DNA of 64,000 bases from Caecitellus pseudoparvulus. Lineage: Eukaryota > Bigyra: Bicosoecida. Below are positions 50,004-58,927 of the stretch, one piece after another. The DNA is taken from positions 33,480-97,479 of the forward strand of contig CBFFRQ010000084.1 in NCBI GenBank assembly GCA_965644315.1, given 5' to 3'. A program made the position numbers and the translations under genes. Within the stretch, counting starts at the first letter, position 1; each line of letters opens with the position of its first letter. The notes beneath the pieces were generated by a model. That model was given only the letters and a program-made list of their open reading frames with translations, made no database searches and was not told where the DNA came from.

Positions 50004-53000
50004 CTACACCCCCCCTCCCCCCCCCTCTGCCTCCAGGTGCAGCAACGCGCAGTGAGCTGCAGTGGACGCCAGAGTCACAGCGTAGCCCCACTCGCCAGTA
50101 GCCTGGCTGGGCGGCAGCCACTCCTCTGCAAACGCGACGTGGCTGGGTATGTCCTGCAGGTTGGACGCCACGAGGGCCCAGGCCAGCAGGGGCAGCAGCT
50201 CGTCTGCCGACAGCCCCGCGCCCCCCCCCCGCACAGCCTGCCCAGCATCGTTCAATCCACGCAGCGCCGCCGCCAGGCACTGGCCCTTGCCCACGCCTGA
50301 CCGGTGCAGGGTGCACCTGACCAGGGCGTCAATGCAGCCGCTGTATGCACGCAAGGCTGCGGCGGTGGGCTGCTCGTGGGGCAGCGGTGTGGGGATGAGG
50401 GTCGGCGGCACGCCCACCTCCTCCAACGGCAGGGCGATGCCACTGCCGCCCTCGCCCCCCACAAGGGGGGCAGCGCCCCACTGCGTCATGGCCCGGCGCA
50501 ACGTGCCGTTGTACCGCTCGTCCATGGGGGCCTGCACGCTGCGCTCCAGGTTGAAGAGCAGGGTGTGGCAGTGCGCGACGACACACCGCCACACCTCCAC
50601 CTCAACCGTGTACTTGAACATGGACACGACATGGTCCAAGGGCACGAAGGGCACAGCAGGGGCGGCATGGCTTCTCCCTGGGCTGCCCACAAGGACGTCA
50701 GCGGCACTGCCGAGCAGTCCAGCTGACGTCTGGCTGCCACTGCTGCCGCCGCTCAGTCCCATGCCGTCTGCGTCAGGCGCCGAGTCACTGTCCTCCTCCG
50801 AGTCGTGGTCTGAGTCACCCCCAGCGCCGCCCAGCAGCTCCGGCATGGAGCGGTCCATAGCGAACGGGAGGTGTGCACTGCCTTCCTCCGGCAGGGGCAG
50901 GCTGGAGGAAGGCGCGCTCAGGCGCCGTGTCCGGGGGGGGGTGTCCGGGGCAGTGCCAGGGGGGGTGGCGTCCGCTCCTGCCCCTGCACGGCTCGTGACT
51001 GCCATCTCCACGCCCATCGAAGGCAGGGACGTGTCAGAGGTGCCGGCGCCCCACAGCGCTGGGGAGGGCCGGGGCGCCTCGCTGGCTGAGCGCCCGTGTC
51101 GCCCATGCCGATCCACCACCTGCATGGTGCGGACGGATCCCCCCGGACCCCACCCCCTCACTCGCATCTGCGGTCCTTGCAGCTGCATGGCAATGGCAGC
51201 CGATGGGGGGTGCTGGGCCGGTGTGTGGCGGTGGGTGGTTGGCACGGCAGGTGTGGGGCGCACGGCCGTCAGCGCCACCACCGCCCTGTCCACGTCCGCC
51301 ACCTCCCGCGCCCCATGCACCGCAGCGAGGAACCTGAACTTCCGCAGCAGTGCAGCAGTCAAGTGGCCCATGAAACCCTTCACGTCGGCGGTGGCGTGGG
51401 CGGCAGCGGCTTTGGCTGCTCGCCTGGCCAGCACAGGCTGCAGCTGCCCCTGCTGACTCAGCACGGCGGTGCGAAGGGAGGAGGGCGTAGCAGGGGCTGG
51501 GCGGGCACAGGCTTGCTCGATGGCGGTGTGCAGCGCCGCCATGTCCACGCCCTCCTCCCTTCCTGCCCGGCTGGGAAGGGGGGGCGGCAGGCGCAAGCCC
51601 TCACGCCGCATCACTTGCGCTTTGGCATGGCGGGGGCGGTTGGGCTGCTTCCGGCGCCCGAAACGCATGAGCAGGGACATGAACGCACCACGCTGTTTGG
51701 GTGCCGGCTTGGGCTTGGGCGCTGCCAGGGCTGCATCCAGGGCTTGCCCCAGCCCTGAGCCCAGCATGCCGCCACTGCTGTCGCTGCCGCTGCTGCCACG
51801 GCGGTGTGCGCTGTAGCTCCGCTGGGCGGGGTCAAGTGTGGGCCTGGCCAGCGGGGGCATGGGGGAGCCCAGGGCTGCTGCCGCCGCTGTCGCCGCCCGC
51901 AGCGCCTTAGTGACGCTGCCCAGCGCATCCTCCCAAACTGATGCATCGTGCCTTCGGCTCTGGAATGGCCGCGCCAGGTCGCCCACTGCATAAGGACCAT
52001 ACACACCCTCCAGCCCCATGGCGAAGGCGCTGATGGCTGTTCCGAGGGAATGTACGACGGGCCGATGGGAGGGCCGGTCGCTGACTCGGTACCGCAGCCG
52101 CATGCAACGGCGCATGTAGCGCCCCAGGTACAGCGCGCACTGCCGGGCAGGCATGGCGGGCGTGCCTGCCTGTCGCATGTGCTGCTGCAGGGCGGCCCGG
52201 GTGCCCTGCCCCACCTCCAGCACACAGGCAGCGGCGGCGAGGCACTTGCCGTGGATGCTGCTGTCTAGGCGCCGGGCCTTGGTGTCCCCCTCATGCCCTT
52301 GCTCCGTGACGCCTGCGAGGCAGGCTGCGAAGGCAGCACTGCGAGCTGCAGCAGCTGTCTCCGCCACAGCTGCAGTGACAGTGGGCACCACCAGTCCACC
52401 GCTGCCTGCTGAGTGCTCCCCAGGTCCTACTGCCTGCAGCAGGTGCAGAGTGGGGGCCACACGCGCGATGATATGTCGTGCTAGGCGGTGTTCCGCCCCG
52501 CACTGCCGTGCTGCGTGTAGCACGTTGGAGGCCACATGCCGCGCAGCTGCCAGCCAGAGGGCGGACTTGTCCACGCCAGGGCCTGCCGCCAGCACCCTGC
52601 CCCGCCAGCGCACCAGTAAGGCGGCGTTGGCCAGCGCAGAGACGCCGGCGTAGAAGGCAGGGGGGGGCAGGGGGGGCAGGGGCGGGGCTGGTGCCTGGCC
52701 TGCCCCGCTGTCCACCTGGGCGCCGCTGAAGACTGACATCATGCTGTCCTGCGTGACCGCTCGGGAGGGGCGGGCAGTGGGGGGCGCCGCGCTGCTGGGC
52801 AGTTCCGGCGCGGGGAACGGGCTGTAAGGGTTGGGTGAGGGGGCCTGTCGTGGCAGTGGGCGAGGGGGGGTCAGGCTCTGCAGGGGGTGTGCCGTGGCTT
52901 GGGTGGTGCGCAGAGGGGAAGCCACGTCAGGGGAGGGCAGAGGCGGCGGCCAGGCCACTGTGTGACCCAGCTGCCGCCATGCCGCCGCCCGTAGCATAGG

Positions 53001-53303
53001 GGAGGCGGAGGAGGGTGCAGACTGGGGGATGCGGGGGGACCCCGTCAGGTCCCGTGGCGTGGAGGGTGCGCGGAAGAGGTAGCTGCCAAGGGACGAGTCG
53101 TCAACGGCCCGAGGGGGGGCGGCCCCGCCGCCAGGCCGCCCTCCTGCTGCGCGTGGAATGGGTACAGCTGCACTGCGAGGCGGAGAAGGTGCCGTGACGT
53201 CCTGGGTGCTGGCCGAGCCAGGCACCTGCAGCAGCCTGTGGGGCGTGATGTGCAGCGGTGCCAGCAGCTGTGTGTGCTGCTCCAAGTGCACAGAGGGGTC
53301 CAT
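50004..53303 (-). CDS. VPS9-domain protein (probable Rab5-type GEF)
   Basis: A 1,099-residue protein in one frame. The C-terminal 280 residues hold a VPS9 domain. The helical lead-in is MDERYNGTLRRAMTQWG and CIDALVRCTLHRSGVGKGQC. The catalytic core follows as LSADELLPLLAWALVASNLQ, IPSHVAFAEEWLPPSQ and GEWGYAVTLASTAAHCALLH, matching the VPS9 pattern 'D-LLP--x-(F/W)-(V/L)-...-GE-GY--T'. The conserved Asp of the D-x-L-L-P motif is present. VPS9 domains activate Rab5/Rab21 GTPases at early endosomes. The N-terminal 800 residues are Pro/Ala/Gly-rich with some helical segments (LAAAACVLEVGQGTRAALQQ) and lack an obvious lipid-binding or coiled-coil domain. Its start is 478 bp from the divergent AMPK gamma gene. 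Confidence 0.8.
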   Translation of the reverse strand: MDPSVHLEQHTQLLAPLHITPHRLLQVPGSASTQDVTAPSPPRSAAVPIPRAAGGRPGGGAAPPRAVDDSSLGSYLFRAPSTPRDLTGSPRIPQSAPSSASPMLRAAAWRQLGHTVAWPPPLPSPDVASPLRTTQATAHPLQSLTPPRPLPRQAPSPNPYSPFPAPELPSSAAPPTARPSRAVTQDSMMSVFSGAQVDSGAGQAPAPPLPPLPPPAFYAGVSALANAALLVRWRGRVLAAGPGVDKSALWLAAARHVASNVLHAARQCGAEHRLARHIIARVAPTLHLLQAVGPGEHSAGSGGLVVPTVTAAVAETAAAARSAAFAACLAGVTEQGHEGDTKARRLDSSIHGKCLAAAACVLEVGQGTRAALQQHMRQAGTPAMPARQCALYLGRYMRRCMRLRYRVSDRPSHRPVVHSLGTAISAFAMGLEGVYGPYAVGDLARPFQSRRHDASVWEDALGSVTKALRAATAAAAALGSPMPPLARPTLDPAQRSYSAHRRGSSGSDSSGGMLGSGLGQALDAALAAPKPKPAPKQRGAFMSLLMRFGRRKQPNRPRHAKAQVMRREGLRLPPPLPSRAGREEGVDMAALHTAIEQACARPAPATPSSLRTAVLSQQGQLQPVLARRAAKAAAAHATADVKGFMGHLTAALLRKFRFLAAVHGAREVADVDRAVVALTAVRPTPAVPTTHRHTPAQHPPSAAIAMQLQGPQMRVRGWGPGGSVRTMQVVDRHGRHGRSASEAPRPSPALWGAGTSDTSLPSMGVEMAVTSRAGAGADATPPGTAPDTPPRTRRLSAPSSSLPLPEEGSAHLPFAMDRSMPELLGGAGGDSDHDSEEDSDSAPDADGMGLSGGSSGSQTSAGLLGSAADVLVGSPGRSHAAPAVPFVPLDHVVSMFKYTVEVEVWRCVVAHCHTLLFNLERSVQAPMDERYNGTLRRAMTQWGAAPLVGGEGGSGIALPLEEVGVPPTLIPTPLPHEQPTAAALRAYSGCIDALVRCTLHRSGVGKGQCLAAALRGLNDAGQAVRGGGAGLSADELLPLLAWALVASNLQDIPSHVAFAEEWLPPSQATGEWGYAVTLASTAAHCALLHLEAEGGGGGV

Positions 53304-53781
53304 GGTTGGCGGAGCGGTCCAGTGCAGCTATACCAAACCCGGTCACTGCGCGCAGGGCATGCTGGGAGCAGCGACGCCGCCAGGCTTGCCGTGTGCGGAA
53401 CTTGCAGCACCCCTCGCCAGGGCCTCCTGGCCACAAGTGCGGCACTCCAACGGCTCACACGTGCAAGCCTCGGCCAATCTGTCGATGAAAGGTGCACGGA
53501 TGACCGGTTGCAATTGTGCTGACAGTGCAGAGTGCCGGCCCTGGCACAGGTTTCTCAGGCCTGACCCTCCCTTCACAGGCTTGCCGCTTGGGAAGCCTGC
53601 CACGTGCAGCAAGCCTCGGCACAACGGCTCCCTGCGGGGATCAAAACCTCTTCTATTGCATTGAGCAACACCCACGCGTTTACCTGTGTCCCCGTGGCCT
53701 GTCAGGCCTGCAGGTGGGAGCGAGCTTGGCCCACAGCCTTGTCGCGAGAGGTGCACAGCAGCAGCAGAGCAGTGAAACGCC
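53304..53781. promoter_or_regulatory. Divergent intergenic region (VPS9 gene / AMPK gamma gene)
   Basis: 478 bp between opposite starts. No TATA box, repeat or RNA gene was recognised; a less GC-rich patch (CAAAACCTCTTCTATTGC) lies near 53643. Confidence 0.45.
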
Positions 53782-55221
53782 ATGGCCAAGGAGAGCGCCA
53801 GCTCCCTTCGGGAGTTCCTCTGCGACATCAAGTGCTACGACCTGGTGCCCATATCCAGCAAGGTGCTCGTGTGTGACATGGACATCTCCATCCAAATGGC
53901 CTTCTTTGCGTTTGCGGAGCACGGTGAGCTCGCCAGGGTGGAGTTTCGCTGCCATTCCCACCCTCTGCATTGCCCCCTGACTGCCCTCGTCGCAGGCATG
54001 TTCGCTGCAGCGCTGTGGGACTCGCGCAATGGCTGCTTCAGTGGCATGCTGACGTCCTCCGATTTCGTGCACCTCCTGCACACGTACCGACACGGCCCCA
54101 AGGCGGTGGAGGCGCTGAGCACTCACACAATCCGCAGCTGGCGAGGTACGGCGCACACGCACCCCGCCGCACCGCTGGCGCGACGCACCCCACCCCGCAC
54201 CCCACACACAGAAGCTGCCCAAGCCCTGCGACAGGGCGCCACCCCCTCCCAGGGCGCAGCTCTCAAGGAAGGGGACTTGGGCGTGACTCACACCGCCACC
54301 AGCGACACGTCAGTGTCGGCCAGCGCCTCTGCTGCCATCGCCCAAGCCCACAGCGCCGGGGGGCAGCAGGGCGCCATGGCGCATGTGGCTGACGGCGCCG
54401 GGGGGCCCGTGGGCGGCGGGCGGCTCATCTGCGTGTCCCCTGAAGACTCTCTTCTGGACGCCTGTAGTGTGTTCCATCAGTACGGCATCCACCGACTGCC
54501 AGTGGTGTACGAGCCGCAGCAGTCGGTGCTGGCCATCCTCACTCACAGAGCCGTCCTGAAGCACGTCGTGGAGTTCTTCTCCCCTGCACAGGACGCCACC
54601 GTGGCAGCCGGCACCACCGCCGCCGCGCTGGAGACTGGCTTCTTCCCCCGCAGCGCTCACAAGCTGGGCATCGGCACGTACAGCAACATGGTTACGCTGC
54701 CCTCTAGCACGGTTCTGTCCCAGGTGCTGGACACCATGGCCACGCACAACGTCAGCGCCATCCCGCTCACGGACAGCGAGGGCGTCGTGCGGGACATCTT
54801 CACGAGGGAGGACACGCTGGTGCTGGCGCTGGATGAGACGCTGGCTGCCCTCACCGCGTCAGCCAGCGCCTTCAAGGCAGGCCAGCAGGACCTCATGCGG
54901 GGCAACACGGAGCTCGTCACTGTGCCCCGCAGCACGACCATGGCACAGCTGCTGGAGTTGTTCGGCACCACCGGCGCACACCGCGTGGTGGAGGTGGACG
55001 CAGCGGGCAGGTGCTCTGGCATCATCTCCCTCTCCGACGTCTTCGGGTACGTGCTGGGGTCCTTGCATGGTCGTGTGGCCCGCCGACGGCGCGCCAGCAG
55101 CCTGTCCAGTGGTGCCAGCTCAGTCCCTGGCAGTCCGGCCGTGCGTGTGGATGCGCCAGCTGAAGCTGTGTCGCTGCAGGCCTCCGCAGCTTCAGAGGAG
55201 CACGACGTGGAGCTCGCATAG
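53782..55221 (+). CDS. SNF1/AMPK gamma subunit (four CBS domains)
   Basis: Three exons, 53782-53923, 53996-54145 and 54212-55221, give about 433 residues. Both introns (72 and 66 nt) are in frame and stop-free, so the unspliced frame also reads through; homology shows they are removed (EHGMFAAALWDSRNGCFSGM and IRSWREAAQALRQ appear only after splicing). Four CBS motifs follow: DISIQMAFFAFAEHG...MLTSSDFVHLLHTYRHG; LLDACSVFHQYGIHRLPVVY...LTHRAVLKHV; VLSQVLDTMATHNVSAIPLT...IFTREDTLVLA; TMAQLLELFGTTGAHRVVEV...IISLSDVFGYVLG. This is the regulatory, adenine-nucleotide-binding subunit of the SNF1/AMPK energy-sensing kinase. The insert between CBS1 and CBS2 is long and Ala/Ser/Gly-rich. A disordered Ser/Ala tail ends the protein. 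Confidence 0.9.
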   Translation: MAKESASSLREFLCDIKCYDLVPISSKVLVCDMDISIQMAFFAFAEHGELARVEFRCHSHPLHCPLTALVAGMFAAALWDSRNGCFSGMLTSSDFVHLLHTYRHGPKAVEALSTHTIRSWRGTAHTHPAAPLARRTPPRTPHTEAAQALRQGATPSQGAALKEGDLGVTHTATSDTSVSASASAAIAQAHSAGGQQGAMAHVADGAGGPVGGGRLICVSPEDSLLDACSVFHQYGIHRLPVVYEPQQSVLAILTHRAVLKHVVEFFSPAQDATVAAGTTAAALETGFFPRSAHKLGIGTYSNMVTLPSSTVLSQVLDTMATHNVSAIPLTDSEGVVRDIFTREDTLVLALDETLAALTASASAFKAGQQDLMRGNTELVTVPRSTTMAQLLELFGTTGAHRVVEVDAAGRCSGIISLSDVFGYVLGSLHGRVARRRRASSLSSGASSVPGSPAVRVDAPAEAVSLQASAASEEHDVELA

Positions 55222-55358
55222 AGGCAGCTTTGCACACTGAGTGGTTTGGTGACAAATGCATTTCGCGGGTTGGATCGGCGGGTGCTTGCCACGCACGTCC
55301 ACCCCTTGCGCGTGGGCGTGACACCAGCGTTTCGTGACCGCCGAACCAGGACCTCCAT

Positions 55359-55650
55359 CTACTTGCCAGCGGCACCCTGCGCGTTCGTCACGACAGCTGC
55401 GGGGAGAAATCATGTTGTGCATATCACGGCCAGCATGGGCCGCGCTGAGTAGCTCGCAGCACGCACTGGCGGGGCTCTCCACGCCCTGCTCGTAGGTGAA
55501 CTGCCGGAATTGGTAGGTGGTGCGGGACATGACCTGAGAGCGCATGGGCTCCTTGAGGACGTTGCGCAGAGCTGACGTCTGCACGTTCAACACCTCCAGG
55601 TAGTTCAGGCCAGCCTTGCGGAAGGCGCTGGTGAGCTGCGTGGATGCCAT
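55359..55650 (-). CDS. Mitochondrial ATP synthase F1 epsilon subunit
   Basis: Two exons, 55650-55467 and 55396-55359, with a 70-nt intron (gtgcgt donor, ccgcag acceptor), give 73 residues. The sequence SAFRKAGLNYLEVLNVQTSA and LRNVLKEPMRSQVMSR matches the eukaryotic epsilon subunit pattern ('W-x-AG-x-(S/T)Y-x-x-Y-x-x-x-(C/S)A-x-x-(V)R-x-(C/A)LK'). This small protein sits in the central stalk of mitochondrial F1Fo-ATPase. The spliced end, TVVTNAQGAAGK, gives a total close to plant homologues; without splicing the frame would add about 80 unrelated residues. It converges on the AMPK gamma gene (137 bp apart). Confidence 0.85.
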
Positions 55651-55851
55651 GACTGCTACGTGTGCTGGGAGGTGCTGGTGCTGGCAGTGCAGGTGCACAT
55701 GCAGGGGAAAGGGGCAGGGGCGAGCCGGGGTGCCGTGTGAGGTGTTGGGGTTGTGTGAGTCGTGGGGAAATGCGACGCTCAGGCTCACGGGTGCATTTGC
55801 GGCCCCCAGGCGCTGGCTTGCGGCGGCCGGCTGAAGTGGGCGCTGCATTGG

Positions 55852-56974
55852 TCACATCTTCCACCGGTTGTCGCAGTCCACACACAGGACGAAGGTTGTC
55901 ATGGGTTCGTCTGCCGACCGTGTCTGTTTCTGTGTGTATGTGGTGTTCCAGGACTTGCACACCTTGCACTGGAAGGTGCCCTTGTGCACCTGCATGCCCG
56001 CAGCCTCCATCTGCTTCGTCTTGTTCTTGGCCGCCCAGTCCAGCTGCACCGCCTCCTTGCCTGCCGTCAGAACGGCGTCAGTCTGCTTCTTGATGCTCTC
56101 GGACGCCACGTCTTCCTTGGAGGCGGTCGCCAGCCACGCCGCGTCTGCCAGGCCCAAGCCCGCCTTCACAGCCAATGGCACGTTGTCGCCGAAGTTGAAG
56201 TGCAGGCGGCGGAACTGTTCCGAATACTCAGCTGACGGGCGCTGTGGATCAATGCACCCCTGCAGCTTGTGCAGGGCCCGCTCCACCTCAGCCATGCGCC
56301 CCGCCACCTTCCACTGCAGCTGCTGCCCTGTCAGCGGCTCCCGCCCAGGCCGCAGCTCTCGCTGCAGCGCCAGCCCCTGCTCACTCTCGCAGGCAGCCAA
56401 CACCTTCTTGCCCAGCGCCTTGCGCACCGCCAGTCGGTTCCTCGGCAGCCCTGCCTCGTCTTCAAATGGCTCTGCCGGGGGAGATGTTGGCACGGCCGCA
56501 GCGGCAGCCTCTGCGGCACTCGGAGTGGGGCTTACGCTGGCAGCCTTGATCGCAGCCTCCTGCTGAGCCTTCCACTTCTTCACCACTGCCTTGGCCGCCT
56601 TTGCCACGTCTGGATCGGCATGCTTGCGCAGCTTGCTGAGGGAGTGCCCCACCTTGCTGGCCTGCGCAGTGGCGAGATAGGGCGGCCCAAGTCACAGGAC
56701 CACGCACACTCGTACGCAGCGCATAAACGCACTGCAATGGCTTTGAGGTTAAACGTCTCGTCCAGCAGGGCCGTGAGGATGTCCACGATGCGGCTTGAAA
56801 CCTGGGGCAAAGCAGGAAAGCCACCAGCGGGTGATCCGCACACACCCTCGCCGACACGGGGCAAGTGCCGGGACCCACATCATCTTCCACAGCTGCCAGC
56901 AAGTCGTGCTTGTAGCGGGCGAGGATGGAAGCGTCTCCAGCCTCAGACCGCTTGGCTGCCGAAGCAGACGCCAT
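55852..56974 (-). CDS. TCEA: Transcription elongation factor TFIIS
   Basis: Three exons, 56974-56879, 56801-56733 and 56661-55852 (introns 77 and 71 nt), give 324 residues. The N-terminal LW domain is assembled across junctions: [20 protein letters not shown] then [20 protein letters not shown] and VVKKWKAQQ. The central domain follows ([20 protein letters not shown]). The C-terminal zinc ribbon is complete: [32 protein letters not shown], with four cysteines and the invariant acidic pair of RSADEP that stimulates RNA cleavage. It rescues backtracked RNA polymerase II. A CAATTTCCGC word lies about 25-35 bp upstream of the start, in the 5' region. Confidence 0.95.
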
Positions 56975-57112
56975 CGCTTGCACACGCCCCAATGTGACCA
57001 ATTTCCGCTGCAAGCTCCAGCTGCCTGCACTCCCCCTGAACAGCCCACGCTCCACCCAGTGGCAGTGACCTGCAGGGCGGTATGCCTTTGTGTCAGTGTT
57101 GAATTGCGGTAC

Positions 57113-58927
57113 TCATTCCGCTGCGGCCTCACCACCCTCAGGTGCCACCTCGACTTTCCCCCCCTCCAATGCAGCGAGCTTCTCCTCAGTCTTGTCCAGC
57201 CACAGCTTGGCGTTCTCGTAGCGCCCTCCCGACTGTTTCAGGGACTTAGTGAACAGCTCCTTCGCCGCTGGGAACGCCCCCATGTGGAACTGGCACAGGG
57301 CGATGTTGTACCACGTCACATGGTGCTCCCCGCACTGCGCCATGCTGCGCTGGAAACCCTCCACAGCTTCAGCGTACCGCCCCAGCCCCATCAGCACGCG
57401 TGACAGCTCAAACGAAATGTCCTTGGAGCTCTGCAGGGGATAGTACGTTGCCGAGATGCGCTTCACATCTTCGTACAGGTCACTCTTGAGCTTGTCGGGC
57501 ACGCTGCTGCTGCTGCTGTTGGCGAGGATGGTGGCCTTGAACTTGTAGAAGACGTCGCTGTCCCACTGCGCCGCGCGGATCACAGCCAGAGCCGTGGCCA
57601 AGGACGGGCTGGCCGTTTCGTCTTTGATGCAGCGCTGCACGCAGGAGAAGTTCTCTGGCCCGAAGTCCACCATGACGTCTTCCCACGCCAGGCGAGTCTC
57701 CACGAGGCCTTCCGGTGACTCCCCGAACACCACGGCGGCGCACTTGAAGCCGTCAATGTACGGCGTCATGAGGGAGAAGCCCCCCTTGGCCTGCGCGTAC
57801 AGGTCCACCGCGTGCAGGTTCACCATGAGGCTGAAGGAGCCGTGCAGGGCGATGTGTGGATCCCGCACACCCTCCAGCTCGCTCAGCTTGCTGTACGCCT
57901 TGTCCCCCAGCAGCAGCATGCAGCGCCCCTTGGACAAGGTCAGGAGATTGCGCAGCAGGGCCAGGCCGCCGATTGGCACCAGCACACTGGCCTCCTCCAC
58001 TTCACCCTGGTACCACTGCAGCACACTAGCGAGGGCGGGGTCACCTGCGTACGGCTCAGGCAGGGTCTCCACGTCCACCTCCTGGTACGACCACTCACAC
58101 CCCAGGCGCTTGATCATCCCTGCCTCCACTGGCACAGCCGTGCCTGGCACCGGGCGGCCTTCTGCAGCCGCCTTGCCCAGGACCTGCTGCACCTTGCGCT
58201 GAGCCTCCTCGGAAGCACTGGCGGTGCTGGTGCGGACGCTGGCCTGGTGCAGAGCCCCGCCCCGCACTTGAAACGCATCGTGGGGCAGCGTGTCGAAGAT
58301 GTAGTTCGTGATGGCGATGACGGGGTTGGCGAGGTTTGTCGGGTTCAGCGTCTTCTTCCCGTGCACCAGGCGCAGGCTGCAGTCGTACACTGCGTCAAAC
58401 ACAGCCATGTCCAACAAACCACTTTCCACGTGGGCTTTCAACGGCTCGTGCTTCAGCCAAAAATCCACGTTGTTCTGCGTGAAATCTGTCATGATGATCT
58501 GGAATGGCACCTCTACCCCTGGCGGCCACGCCTCACGCATGTCGTTCAAGTGGTACAGCAGCAGGTGCGTCAACTTGCCATGCCCAGCGCCAACTTCCAA
58601 CACATACACAGGTTGTGACGGGTCGGCAGCGCCATTCCTGCAAGCAAATACAGACGCAGCCTGTGCAGAGCACGGGCCACCCCGCACCACGCCACGCTTC
58701 ACCTACCCAAGGAACCAGTCACGAGCGTATGCAAGGATCATGCGGGCATAGCACTTGGCCAGAAAGCTGTTCGAAGACACGAAGTTCGGCACGATTGCCT
58801 TTGACCACGCGTCGATGCTGACATCATTGTAGAAGGCGCTCTGCAGCCGCCACAAGATGGATTCCCGCAGCGGCTTGGCCTCCTCCAGCACGATTCCGCC
58901 CGCAGCAGAAGAGGATGTCGCAGACAT
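57113..58927 (-). CDS. SAM-dependent methyltransferase with C-terminal TPR
   Basis: Two exons, 58927-58707 and 58637-57113 (69-nt intron), give 581 residues. Motif I of a class I methyltransferase is clear (PVYVLEVGAGHGKLTHLLLY), as is a post-motif region with IIMTDFTQNNVDFW. The central part (TNYIFDTLPHDAFQVRGGAL; MLLLGDKAYSKLSELEGVRD) is conserved-looking but I do not know the substrate. TPR-like helix pairs close the protein (VLMGLGRYAEAVEGFQRSMA, YNIALCQFHMGAFPAAKELF). An N-terminal block (LQSAFYNDVSIDAWSKAIVP) is amphipathic helical. The overall layout recalls a group of SAM methyltransferase-TPR proteins found in protists and fungi rather than protein arginine methyltransferases, which lack this motif spacing. 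Confidence 0.72.

Noticed and set aside
43-58706. Introner elements (recently copied near-identical introns)
   Set aside because: Introns share donor style, length and a short word, but full sequences are unrelated to each other.
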